Below are positions 48,079 to 55,873 of a stretch of 64,000 nt of DNA, one piece after another; position 1 is the stretch's first letter; every line of letters begins with the position of its first letter. The notes under the pieces were generated by a model that saw nothing but the letters and a program-made list of their open reading frames with translations, was not told where the DNA came from and made no database searches. Location: contig NZ_JAPZSV010000002.1 of the NCBI RefSeq assembly GCF_027532185.1, positions 124,001 through 188,000 on the forward strand. Reading direction: 5' to 3'. The position numbers and the translations under genes are program-made. This DNA comes from Hylemonella sp. (lineage in GTDB: Bacteria; Pseudomonadota; Gammaproteobacteria; Burkholderiales; Burkholderiaceae_C).

Positions 48079-48401
48079 AGCAGCTCGAAGTGCAGATCAT
48101 GGGCCAGAGCTATCTGCTGAGCGCCCCCGAGGGCGGCGAAGCGAAACTGCTTGAGGCCGTGGAGCGCGTGGACACCGCCATGTGCAAGATCCGCGACGCA
48201 GGCAAGGTCAAGGCACGCGACCGCATCGCCGTGCTGGCCTCGCTGAACCTGGCCTTCGACCTGAGCGACCGTGAGCCCGCAGCCGCACCTCCCCGCGCCA
48301 GCGTCGCGGCGGCCAGCACGACCGCCCAGGCCGATGCCGTGATCCTGGGGCTGATCCAGCGCCTTGACGCCGCTCTCGGGGAAGACGGCCGCTTGATTTG
48401 A
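48075..48401 (+). CDS. zapA: Cell division protein ZapA
   Basis: ZapA cross-links FtsZ filaments in the Z-ring. The 108-residue protein has the family opening QLEVQIMGQSYLLSAPEGGEAKLLEAVERVDTAM and the central KARDRIAVLASLNLAFDL, followed by a helical C-terminal part for tetramer formation. The ATG overlaps the ZapB-like gene by 4 bp. The zapA followed by 6S RNA order seen here is common in proteobacteria. Confidence 0.93.
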   Translation: MKQLEVQIMGQSYLLSAPEGGEAKLLEAVERVDTAMCKIRDAGKVKARDRIAVLASLNLAFDLSDREPAAAPPRASVAAASTTAQADAVILGLIQRLDAALGEDGRLI

Positions 48402-48497
48402 TTCCCCCCCAGGCTCCGCTCCCTTCGTTCGCTATGCCTCCCCCCTTGCAGGGGGTAACGCCCGTGGCCCGGCAAAGCCGGTTCCACGGCGTTCCGC
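48402..48497. repeat. Intergenic repeat-like block with two hairpins
   Basis: This block combines CAGGCTCCGCTCCCTTCG, CCCCCTTGCAGGGGG and the imperfect hairpin CGTGGCCCGGC/GCCGGTTCCACG. It resembles an intergenic repeat I remember from Comamonadaceae genomes; only one copy is in the window, so repeat status is inferred. It may help end zapA transcription. Confidence 0.4.
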
Positions 48498-48531
48498 AAA
48501 AAAGCCTGCCATGCATTCCATCGCAGCGCAC

Positions 48532-48537
48532 TACAAT
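48532..48537 (+). promoter_or_regulatory. -10 hexamer of the 6S RNA promoter
   Basis: TACAAT lies 6 bp before the inferred 5' end of 6S RNA. No good -35 is visible at the standard distance. Confidence 0.55.
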
Positions 48538-48542
48538 GGGCC

Positions 48543-48717
48543 TGTCTGCAATGCCATCGGGCTTTATATTTCCTTGAACCAATGCTCATTGAGCCCGGGC
48601 TTGGAACATTGCCTGGCTAGCGTGATCGTCTCGCGTCAGATGAACCCAAAGCCAACGCTGACCTCGCCCACCTGAACCCCCGGTTCAGGATGACGGTCCG
48701 GAGGACCATTGCAGACA
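48543..48717 (+). ncRNA. ssrS: 6S RNA
   Basis: The ends form a perfect closing stem, GTCTGCAATG (48544-48553) with CATTGCAGAC (48707-48716), giving a transcript of about 175 nt. Between them are CCTTGAACC near the 5' side and CACCTGAACCCCCGGTTCAGGATGACGG near the 3' side, matching the typical 6S 3' strand. The central region would form the open bubble that mimics promoter DNA and sequesters sigma-70 RNA polymerase. Its place directly after zapA is the conserved location. Confidence 0.88.
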
Positions 48718-48731
48718 CCTACATTTCCCCG

Positions 48732-49532
48732 ATGCTTCTCGAACCGCTGTTGATCGCCGAACTGGCCCTGATGGGCGTCTGCGCGGGCTTTCTGGCGGGA
48801 CTGCTGGGCATCGGTGGCGGGATGATCATGGTGCCCTTCATGACCATCATCCTCGAGGCCAAGGACTTCCCGGCCGAGTACGTGGTCAAGATGGCCGTGG
48901 CCACCTCGCTGGCCACGATCTGCTTCACCTCGCTGTCCTCGGTGCGCTCACACCACAAGCATGGCGCCGTGCTCTGGCCCGTGGCGCGCGTGCTGGCGCC
49001 GGGCATCCTCGTGGGCGCGCTGATCGGCGCGCAGATCGCCGCGGCCCTGCCCACCCGTGTACTAGGCTTGGTCTTCTCGCTCTTCATCGCCTACTCGGCG
49101 ACGCAAATGATCCTGGACCGCAAGCCCAAGCCCACGCGCACCCTGCCCGGCGGCTGGGGGATGTTCGGCATGGGCAATGTGATCGGCCTGCTGTCCTCCG
49201 TGGTCGGCGCGGGCGGCGCCTTCGTCTCCGTGCCCTTCATGACTTGGTGCAATGTGAAGATCCACCAGGCGGTGGCGACCTCGGCGGCACTGGGCTTTCC
49301 GATCGCGCTGGCCGGCACGCTGGGCTACATCTGGGCCGGCCGCGGCCTGCCCGACATGCCGCCGGGGGCCTTCGGCTACCTCTACCTGCCGGGCCTGCTG
49401 GTGATTGCGACGACCAGCATCCTGACTGCCCCGCTGGGCGCGCGCATGGCGCACCGCATGGACATCCGCCCGCTCAAGCGGGCCTTCGGCGTGGTGCTCT
49501 ACCTGCTGGCCGCGTACTTCCTGCTGCGCTAG
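48732..49532 (+). CDS. TauE/SafE family sulfite/anion permease
   Basis: This 266-residue protein has about eight membrane segments and the TauE/SafE repeats: GVCAGFLAGLLGIGGGMIMVPFM in the first half and GLLSSVVGAGGAFVSVPFMTW in the second, each with the glycine-rich motif. The family exports or imports sulfoacetate, sulfite or other C2/C3 anions. The ATG 15 bp after the end of 6S RNA was chosen. It lies just before the oxalate-related genes but has no box of that regulon, so a link is speculative. Confidence 0.88.
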   Translation: MLLEPLLIAELALMGVCAGFLAGLLGIGGGMIMVPFMTIILEAKDFPAEYVVKMAVATSLATICFTSLSSVRSHHKHGAVLWPVARVLAPGILVGALIGAQIAAALPTRVLGLVFSLFIAYSATQMILDRKPKPTRTLPGGWGMFGMGNVIGLLSSVVGAGGAFVSVPFMTWCNVKIHQAVATSAALGFPIALAGTLGYIWAGRGLPDMPPGAFGYLYLPGLLVIATTSILTAPLGARMAHRMDIRPLKRAFGVVLYLLAAYFLLR

Positions 49533-49650
49533 GAATTTCCGCTGCATCAGGACGGGCTGTCCAACCTTTTGAGGCAGCGAAACCGGGGCGCCGGGACCGA
49601 TAATCCACGGTGGACATCCACGAGCAAGAATCTTCGAGGGGACCTACGAC

Positions 49651-50583
49651 ATGCGTATTGCCATCATCGGCCAGCAGGATTTCGGCAAGGCTGTGCTGGA
49701 AGCCTTACTCGCGCGCGGTGACGACGTCGCCGGCGTGTTCTGCAAGCCCGAGAAGCCCGGCGAGAAGCCCGACGCCCTGCGCGCGGCGGCCGAGAGCATG
49801 GGGCTGAAGGTCTTCCAGTTCGCCAGCCTCAAGAGCCCCGAGGCTGAAGAGGCCCTGCGCGCGCTGAATGTCGATCTGGGCGTGATGGCCTATGTGCTGC
49901 AGTTCGTGCCGCAGGCCTTCGTCAACATCCCGAAGCACGGCACCATTCAGTACCACCCCTCGCTGCTGCCCAAATACCGCGGCCCTTCCTCGATCAACTG
50001 GCCCATTGCGCGCGGCGACAGCGAGACCGGGCTGACCATCTTCCGCCCCACCGACGGGCTGGACGAAGGGCCGGTGATCCTGCAGAAGCGCTGCGCCATC
50101 GGTCCCGACGACACTTTGGGTGACGTGTACTTCAACCAGCTCTTCCCGCTGGGCGTGGCCGCACTGCTGGAAGCCGCCGACCTGGTGGTGGCCGGCCGGC
50201 ACACCGAGACCGTGCAGGACGAGCGCCAGGCCAGCTACGAGGGCTGGTTCAGGGCCGAGGAATCGCGCATCAACTGGGCCAACCACGTCGACCAGGTCTA
50301 CAACCTGATCCGAGCCTGCAACCCCGCACCCGGCGCCTGGTGCGAACTCGGTGGCGTCAAGGTCTCGCTCTACGATTGCCGCAAGCATCCGGTACGCACC
50401 TTCGGAGCGGTGCGTGGCAAGCCGGGCGAGATCGTGCGCATCACCGAGCAGTCGCTGTTCATCAATGCCCAGGGCGGCATGATCGAGGTGCTGCGCCTCA
50501 AGCCCGAAGGCGGCAAGAAGATGGGCGCGGCGGATTTCGCCCGCGAGCGCGGTCTGCAGGCTCTGACACAGACCAGCGCCTGA
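49651..50583 (+). CDS. Formyltransferase family protein (10-formyl-THF hydrolase-domain-like)
   Basis: This 310-residue protein has an N-terminal formyltransferase fold (RIAIIGQQDFGKAVLEALL; HPSLLPKYRGPSSINWPI with the catalytic His; TDGLDEGPVILQK; then GPDDT) and a C-terminal formyltransferase domain (INWANHVDQVYNLIRACNPAPGAW). It is closer in pattern to the N-terminal hydrolase region of 10-formyltetrahydrofolate dehydrogenase than to methionyl-tRNA formyltransferase; the aldehyde dehydrogenase part is absent. In this oxalate region it may handle formyl groups, for example formyl-CoA or formyl-THF. A terminator follows. Confidence 0.78.
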   Translation: MRIAIIGQQDFGKAVLEALLARGDDVAGVFCKPEKPGEKPDALRAAAESMGLKVFQFASLKSPEAEEALRALNVDLGVMAYVLQFVPQAFVNIPKHGTIQYHPSLLPKYRGPSSINWPIARGDSETGLTIFRPTDGLDEGPVILQKRCAIGPDDTLGDVYFNQLFPLGVAALLEAADLVVAGRHTETVQDERQASYEGWFRAEESRINWANHVDQVYNLIRACNPAPGAWCELGGVKVSLYDCRKHPVRTFGAVRGKPGEIVRITEQSLFINAQGGMIEVLRLKPEGGKKMGAADFARERGLQALTQTSA

Positions 50584-50608
50584 GCTTGTGCCGCGCACCA
50601 TGCGCAGG

Positions 50609-50631
50609 GGGCAGCCGCGGCTGCCCTTTTT
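50609..50631 (+). terminator. Terminator of the formyltransferase gene
   Basis: A perfect 8-bp stem GGGCAGCC/GGCTGCCC with a 2-nt centre is followed by five T residues, 25 bp after the stop. Confidence 0.9.
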
Positions 50632-50766
50632 CATGTGCGCGTCATGCACCTTGCGTAAACATAAGACGCTGGTGATGCGTTGAATAGCTGCGTCGAGCTG
50701 CTTACGCGCAGATACGCAATACCCCCACTCGTGAAAACCCTAGGGCCCGCGAAAATTATTGAAAAG

Positions 50767-50780
50767 TTGACCGCAATCAA
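50767..50780 (+). promoter_or_regulatory. FNR-type box upstream of tctC
   Basis: TTGACCGCAATCAA fits the TTGAY-N4-ATCAA half-site layout with one mismatch to the FNR consensus. Exactly 22 nt downstream is CACAGT, a poor but possible -10, which would place the box centre at -41.5. The rest of this 310-bp gap holds the terminator upstream and an AT-rich leader. Confidence 0.7.
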
Positions 50781-50893
50781 GAGCGTTTTCGCGAGAAAAT
50801 TTCACAGTAGCTGACATCGATTGCTGCGAAGCGATCGAGAGGCTATCGAAGAGTGGTCCTCGTCGACAGACGGTTTATCAACAGGAGACAAAG

Positions 50894-51916
50894 ATGAAGA
50901 GCTTTCAAGCCAAACTGAAAACCCGGGTGGTGGCTGCTGCCACCGCCATCATCGCCGCCACCGGCCTCGGTGCATCGATGACGGCCCATGCGTGGGAGCC
51001 GACCAAGCCCGTCGAATTCGTCGTGCCTGCCGGCACTGGCGGCGGCGCGGACCAGATGGCCCGCCTGATGCAGGGCATCATCGTCAAGCACAAGCTGATG
51101 AACCAGTCCCTGATCGTGGTGAACAAGTCCGGCGGCGCTGGCGCCGAGGGCTTCCTCTCCGTCAAGGAAGCCAAGGGCGATCCGCACAAGATCATCATCA
51201 CCCTCTCCAACCTCTTCACCACCCCGCTGGCCACCGGCGTGCCCTTCAACTGGAAGGACATGACCCCCGTCTCCATGATGGCGCTCGACCAGTTCGTGCT
51301 GTGGGTCAACGCCGACAAGCCCTACAAGACCGCCAAGGAGTACCTGGATGCCGTCAAGGCCGCTGGCCCCAACAAGTTCAAGATGGGCGGCACGGGCTCC
51401 AAGCAGGAAGACCAGATCCTGACCGTGGGCATGGAAAAGGCCACCGGCACCAAGTTCATCTACGTGCCCTTCAAGGGGGGTGGTGAGGTGGCTGTGCAGC
51501 TGGTCGGCGGCCACGTCGACTCCAGTGTGAACAACCCGGCCGAGGCCGTGGCCCAGTGGCGTGCCGGCAAGCTGCGCGCCCTGTGCGTGTTCGACGACAC
51601 CCGCATGCCCTACAAGGAAAAGGTCACCGACACCCAGTCCTGGGCTGACATCCCGACCTGCAAGGAAGCTGGCGTGCCGGCGGACTACGTCATGCTGCGC
51701 GGCATCTTCGCAGCGCCTGGCATCACGGCCGACCAGCTCAAGTACTACGTGGACCTGATGCAGAAGATCCGCGCCACGCCGGACTGGAAGGAGTACATGG
51801 AGAAGGGTGCCTTCAACCAGACCTTCATGACCGGTGCCGACTTCACCAAGTGGCTGACCGCTGCTGAAAACACCCACCGCGACCTCATGAAGGAAGCGGG
51901 CTTCCTGGCCAAGTGA
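50894..51916 (+). CDS. tctC: Tripartite tricarboxylate transporter substrate-binding protein (Bug/TctC)
   Basis: This 340-residue Bug-family periplasmic binding protein has a signal peptide ending around MTAHAW, followed by the family opening KPVEFVVPAGTGGGADQMARLMQGII, the FVVPAG loop that binds carboxylates. It should deliver a carboxylic acid to TctA/TctB. GGAGACAAAG precedes the ATG. The FNR-type box shared with the oxc promoter makes oxalate or a related acid a reasonable ligand; that is inference. A strong hairpin follows the gene. Confidence 0.92.
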   Translation: MKSFQAKLKTRVVAAATAIIAATGLGASMTAHAWEPTKPVEFVVPAGTGGGADQMARLMQGIIVKHKLMNQSLIVVNKSGGAGAEGFLSVKEAKGDPHKIIITLSNLFTTPLATGVPFNWKDMTPVSMMALDQFVLWVNADKPYKTAKEYLDAVKAAGPNKFKMGGTGSKQEDQILTVGMEKATGTKFIYVPFKGGGEVAVQLVGGHVDSSVNNPAEAVAQWRAGKLRALCVFDDTRMPYKEKVTDTQSWADIPTCKEAGVPADYVMLRGIFAAPGITADQLKYYVDLMQKIRATPDWKEYMEKGAFNQTFMTGADFTKWLTAAENTHRDLMKEAGFLAK

Positions 51917-51944
51917 TCCACTTGATCCGGTAAAAAACCAAACC

Positions 51945-51974
51945 GCCGGACCCGGCATTCCGCCCGGGTCCGGC
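51945..51974 (+). promoter_or_regulatory. Intercistronic stem-loop between tctC and tctB
   Basis: A perfect 11-bp stem GCCGGACCCGG/CCGGGTCCGGC with an 8-nt loop and no T-run lies between binding-protein and permease genes. Such elements commonly stabilise the upstream message, giving more binding protein than permease. Confidence 0.6.
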
Positions 51975-52091
51975 ACCTCCAACCCAACGCAACTGCAAGA
52001 GTGGGACGGTGACCGGTACAGCTGGCACTGACCCAAGTTTTCTGCCGCCCAAAATTACATCAACAGACCTTTCTTTTTCACGGAATTGACT

Positions 52092-52601
52092 ATGGAATCA
52101 CACGAAGGCGAACGCAAAGGCGTAGCCACCAACATCGTCGACGCAGTTGTCGCCGTCTTGGTCCTGATCTTGGGCGGCATCGTTATTTATGGCAGCCGCA
52201 AGCTCGGCTCAGAGTGGACCACCGATGGTCCTGGCGCCGGCTATTTCCCCTTTTACATCGGCCTGATCCTCTGCATTTCCGGCGTCGGCGTGCTGTACCA
52301 GGCCCTGGCCGGCAAGGAAAAGAACACGGAAGTCTTCGTGGACCGCGAGCAGCTGGGCCGCGTGCTGTCGGTGCTGGTTCCGGCCGCCGTCTACGTGGGC
52401 GCAATCCAGCTGATCGGCATCTACGTCGCGTCGGCGATCTACATCGCCCTGTTCATGATCATCCTGGGCAAGTACAGCTGGCTCAAGAGCGCGATCGTCG
52501 CCGTGGCGGTCAACACGCTCTTCTTCATGATGTTTGAAGTCTGGTTCAAGGTTCCGCTGCACAAGGGCGCCCTGGATCCGCTTAGCTTCCTGGGCTACTG
52601 A
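52092..52601 (+). CDS. tctB: Tripartite tricarboxylate transporter small membrane subunit
   Basis: This 169-residue protein has four membrane segments (IVDAVVAVLVLILGGIVIYG, GYFPFYIGLILCISGVGVLY, VLVPAAVYVGAIQLIGIYVASAIYIALF and a last one) and the TctB pattern GPGAGYFPFYIGLILC. It forms the membrane complex with TctA. The ATG giving MESHEGE was chosen; a TTG two codons upstream is in frame. TctA begins 32 bp downstream. Confidence 0.9.
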   Translation: MESHEGERKGVATNIVDAVVAVLVLILGGIVIYGSRKLGSEWTTDGPGAGYFPFYIGLILCISGVGVLYQALAGKEKNTEVFVDREQLGRVLSVLVPAAVYVGAIQLIGIYVASAIYIALFMIILGKYSWLKSAIVAVAVNTLFFMMFEVWFKVPLHKGALDPLSFLGY

Positions 52602-52633
52602 GCGCCCGCGCGGAATAACGGAGATTAGAGAAA

Positions 52634-54163
52634 ATGGAAGAAATCAACGCATTGTTCCAGGGCTTCGCCACGGTGATGACCCCCATGAACTTCCTGCTCA
52701 TGGTGGTTGGCATCATCCTCGGTGTGCTCATCGGCGTGCTGCCAGGCCTGGGCGGCGCCAACGGCGTGGCCATCCTGCTGCCACTGACCTTCAGCATGAA
52801 CCCGACCTCGGCCATCATCATGCTGTCGTGCATCTACTGGGGCGCCCTCTTCGGCGGCGCCATCACCTCGGTGCTGTTCAACATCCCGGGTGAACCCTGG
52901 TCGGTCGCCACGACCTTCGACGGCTATCCCATGGCCCAGAAAGGCCATGCGGGCGAGGCGCTGACGGGTGCTTTCACCTCCTCCTTCATCGGCGCCTTCG
53001 TGGCGGTGGTGATGATCACCTTCCTGGCCCCGCTGGTTGCCAAGTTCGCCCTGAAGTTCGGCCCGCCCGAGTTCTTCTCGGTCTACCTGCTGACCTTCTG
53101 CAGCTTCGTGGGCATGGGCAAGGGCTCGCCCTTCAAGATCCTGGCCTCGATGACCATCGGCTTCGCCCTGGCGGCCGTGGGCATGGACACCGTGACCGGT
53201 CAACTGCGCCTGACCTTCGGCTTCCATGAACTGATGCGCGGCTTCGACTTCCTGATCGCGGTGATCGGCCTGTTCGGTATCGGTGAAATCCTGCTGTCCA
53301 TGGAAGAGGGCCTGTCCTTCTCGGGCAAGAGCGCCAAGATCGACCCCAAGGTCGTCTGGCAGACCTGGAAGAAGCTGCCCGCCTACTGGGCCACTTCGCT
53401 GCGCAGCTCCGTGATCGGCATCTGGATGGGTATCACCCCCGGTGGTGCCACCCCGGCCTCCTTCATGGCCTACGGTATCGCCAAGAAGGTCTCCAAGACC
53501 GGCGACAAGTTCGGCACCGGCGAACTCGAAGGCATCGTTGCGCCCGAGACGGCCGCCCACGCTGCCGGTACGGCCGCCCTGCTGCCCATGCTGGCCCTGG
53601 GCATCCCCGGCTCTCCGACCGCCGCCGTGCTGCTGGGTGGTCTGCTGATCTGGGGCCTGCAACCCGGCCCGCTGCTCTTCGTCGAGCAGAAGGACTTCGT
53701 CTGGGGTCTGATCGCCTCCATGTACCTGGGCAACCTGGTTGGCCTGCTGGTCGTGCTGACGACGGTGCCGCTGTTCGCCTCGATCCTGCGCATCCCCTTC
53801 TCGATCATCGCTCCCGTGATCATCGTGATCTGCGCCATCGGTGCCTACACCGTGCACAACGCCATGCTCGACATCTGGTTCATGCTGCTCTTCGGCGTGG
53901 TGGGCTATGTGTTCAAGAAGCTCGACTACCCGATCGCGCCGCTGGTGCTGGCCCTGGTGCTGGGCGACAAGGCCGAGGACTCCTTCCGCCAGGCCATGCT
54001 GGTCTCGCAGGGTGAGATGTCGATCATGTTCTCCAACGCACTCGTCGGCTCCATCACCACCCTCGCCCTCGTGCTGCTGTTCTGGCCGGTCATCTCCAAG
54101 CTGATCGCTCTGGTCAAGCCGCCGAAGCAGGACGAGTTTGCCGAGCAGCGCGGCGTGGACTGA
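52634..54163 (+). CDS. tctA: Tripartite tricarboxylate transporter large permease
   Basis: This 509-residue TctA protein has about 11-12 membrane segments and the family signatures GVLIGVLPGLGGANGVAILLPLTF, YWGALFGGAITSVLFNIPGEPWSVATTFDGYPMAQKG, and GEGLEGIV-type EGIVAPETAAHAAGTAALLPMLALGIPGSPTAAVLLGG. It is the transporting subunit driven by an ion gradient. Family length is about 500. The next gene starts 53 bp later and probably shares the transcript. Confidence 0.95.
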   Translation: MEEINALFQGFATVMTPMNFLLMVVGIILGVLIGVLPGLGGANGVAILLPLTFSMNPTSAIIMLSCIYWGALFGGAITSVLFNIPGEPWSVATTFDGYPMAQKGHAGEALTGAFTSSFIGAFVAVVMITFLAPLVAKFALKFGPPEFFSVYLLTFCSFVGMGKGSPFKILASMTIGFALAAVGMDTVTGQLRLTFGFHELMRGFDFLIAVIGLFGIGEILLSMEEGLSFSGKSAKIDPKVVWQTWKKLPAYWATSLRSSVIGIWMGITPGGATPASFMAYGIAKKVSKTGDKFGTGELEGIVAPETAAHAAGTAALLPMLALGIPGSPTAAVLLGGLLIWGLQPGPLLFVEQKDFVWGLIASMYLGNLVGLLVVLTTVPLFASILRIPFSIIAPVIIVICAIGAYTVHNAMLDIWFMLLFGVVGYVFKKLDYPIAPLVLALVLGDKAEDSFRQAMLVSQGEMSIMFSNALVGSITTLALVLLFWPVISKLIALVKPPKQDEFAEQRGVD

Positions 54164-54216
54164 TCGCCTGGGCCCGCCCCCTGCCCTGACCACCCTGCAT
54201 TGAAGGAGTTCAGACC

Positions 54217-55050
54217 ATGGCCGTGATTGCAATGACCCAGGAAATGGGATCGCTCGCAAAAGACGTGGCCATGGAGCTGGCCAGCACGATGAACCTCTCC
54301 ATGCTGCGGCATGAGGTGGTGGATCACGTGGCCGGCAAGATGCATGTGTCGTCCAGCCTCATCAAGCGGCTGCGCGAGGGCAAGGCGGGCCTCATCGAGC
54401 GGGCCACGGCGGATACGGCGAGCATGGCGCTCTACACCGCCGAGGAAGTCTACGAGCTGGCCAACCGGGGCAATGTGGTCCTGCGCGGCTGGGGAGCCAC
54501 CTGCCTGTTGCGCCCGGTGCCCCATGTGGTCACCGTGCGCATCACGCGCTCCTTCCACAAGCGCGTCGAGTGGCTGATGAACCACCTGGAGACCGACGAC
54601 CGCGATTTCGCGGAAAGCGAGATCCGCCGTAGCGACCATGCGCATGCCACCCGCATGCATCAGCTCTTCGGCGTGACCTGGGGCGACCCGGTGCTCTACG
54701 ACCTGGTGCTCAACACCGACCGTCTCAGCGTGCACAGCTGTGTGGAGCAGATCCGCCAGCTGACGCAGCGTCCCGAGTTTCAGGCCTCGGAGGCTTCACG
54801 CCAGCTGCTGGCCAATATGGCGCTGTCAGCCCACGTGCGCTCTGCCCTCAAGGCCAACGAGAGCACGCAGGAAGTGAACATCACGGTCGAAGCCCAGCAG
54901 GGACGCGTCGTCCTCAAGGGCATCGTGGTCAATGAGCAGGAACACCAGCAGGCCGAGAGGGTCGCGGCCGCTGTCAAGGGCGTCACAGGCGTGGAAAACC
55001 GCCTGCGCCTCATGAAAGCCACCCGGACCTTCACCTACTCCAAGACCTGA
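54217..55050 (+). CDS. Cytidylate-kinase-like protein with C-terminal BON domain
   Basis: This 277-residue protein begins MAVIAMTQEMGSLAKDVAMELA, like the cytidylate-kinase-like family (PF13189), but the usual GSGG phosphate loop is changed to GSLAK. The region VVLRGWGATCLLRPVPHVVTVRI and LYDLVLNTDRLS also fit. Residues about 212-272 are a BON domain (VNITVEAQQGRVVLKGIVVNEQEHQQAERVAAAVKGVTGVENRLRL), which normally binds membranes or ligands. There is no signal peptide, so it is cytoplasmic. It follows tctA with a good ribosome binding site (GAAGGAG). A sensing role for transport or stress is speculation. Confidence 0.7.
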   Translation: MAVIAMTQEMGSLAKDVAMELASTMNLSMLRHEVVDHVAGKMHVSSSLIKRLREGKAGLIERATADTASMALYTAEEVYELANRGNVVLRGWGATCLLRPVPHVVTVRITRSFHKRVEWLMNHLETDDRDFAESEIRRSDHAHATRMHQLFGVTWGDPVLYDLVLNTDRLSVHSCVEQIRQLTQRPEFQASEASRQLLANMALSAHVRSALKANESTQEVNITVEAQQGRVVLKGIVVNEQEHQQAERVAAAVKGVTGVENRLRLMKATRTFTYSKT

Positions 55051-55093
55051 GCGGCATCTTGCCGACCTGCCCTGAGCGGACAGGGCAGCCTCC

Positions 55094-55126
55094 AGGCCTG
55101 TTCCTCACAGAACAGGCCTTTTTTCT
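55094..55126 (+). terminator. Terminator of the tct operon
   Basis: A perfect 10-bp stem AGGCCTGTTC/GAACAGGCCT with a CTCACA loop is followed by six T residues and CTT. It ends the transcript that includes tctCBA and the kinase-like/BON gene. Confidence 0.92.
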
Positions 55127-55151
55127 TGTTCTTGGGAACGACGCGCGCGCC

Positions 55152-55760
55152 TCAGATCTTGCCGCGTTGTTTCAAACGGCTCAAGGTCTCGGCCGAGAGA
55201 TTGAGGTAGGCCGCGAGCTCCTTCTTGGGGATGCGGTCGAAGAGCTCGGCATGCTTGCGCAGAAACCGGTGCACGCGGCCCGGCGCGTCCAGCAGGTGCA
55301 GCGTGATGGTGTGCGCCATGATCTCGCTCATGAGGTGCATGACGCTGTACTCGAAAAGGCGCTTTTCCTCGGGGTGACGTTCGAGGAAGGCGATCCATTC
55401 GGGCATGGGCAGCTTGACCACCCGCGACTTGATCACCGAGACGATGCTGTAGGGCGTGGGGGTCTTCAAAGACCATGCGGCGTAGCTGGTTTCCATCTCA
55501 CGCTCGGCCGCGAAGCGCAGGATCATTTCCTTGCCTTGCGGGTTGGCCACCACGCGCTTGAGCACGCCGTCGAGGATGAAATACTGTTCCATCTCGTGCA
55601 CGCCCTGGTGCAGCAGGAAGTCACCCTTGTTGCAGTCCACCACCGTGAGATGCTGCTCCAGCTCCTCGTGCGAGGTTGCACTCATGCCCTTGAGGACGTG
55701 GTTCTGGCGGAGTTGAACCCGGATGATGTTTTTTTCCGGATGATTCTCTATGGATGTCAT
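55152..55760 (-). CDS. Crp/Fnr family regulator of the oxalate region
   Basis: This 202-residue protein has an N-terminal effector barrel (CNKGDFLLHQGVHEMEQYFILDGVLKRVV) and a short C-terminal HTH whose recognition helix SAETLSRLKQ carries E-T-x-S-R, the combination FNR uses to read TTGA half-sites. It has only one cysteine (Cys43) and lacks the FNR Fe-S cysteines, so it probably senses a metabolite. It ends soon after the HTH. It is divergent from oxc and convergent with the tct operon, and both have TTGAC...TCAA boxes. It is therefore the likely activator of both. Confidence 0.88.
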   Translation of the reverse strand: MTSIENHPEKNIIRVQLRQNHVLKGMSATSHEELEQHLTVVDCNKGDFLLHQGVHEMEQYFILDGVLKRVVANPQGKEMILRFAAEREMETSYAAWSLKTPTPYSIVSVIKSRVVKLPMPEWIAFLERHPEEKRLFEYSVMHLMSEIMAHTITLHLLDAPGRVHRFLRKHAELFDRIPKKELAAYLNLSAETLSRLKQRGKI

Positions 55761-55837
55761 GGGGTCCTGGAATCGCGCCCGCCTGGCGCCGGTTTCGGGC
55801 CGTCTTCCCTCTGGAAGCCGGTCATTTGTCCCGAAAA

Positions 55838-55851
55838 TTGACCGTGGTCAA
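55838..55851. promoter_or_regulatory. FNR-type palindrome upstream of oxc
   Basis: TTGACCGTGGTCAA is a TTGAC-N4-GTCAA palindrome. TATCAT (55874-55879) starts exactly 22 nt after it, so if this is the -10 the box is centred at -41.5, as in class II FNR/CRP promoters. It lies 77 bp before the divergent regulator's start and may also autoregulate it. Confidence 0.78.
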
Positions 55852-55873
55852 TGGCGTAAAACGGATCGCTTCC

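Noticed and set aside
52625-54259. 544-codon minus-strand frame opposite tctA
   Set aside because: His/Gly/Glu-rich composition with no domain; tctA on the plus strand is certain.
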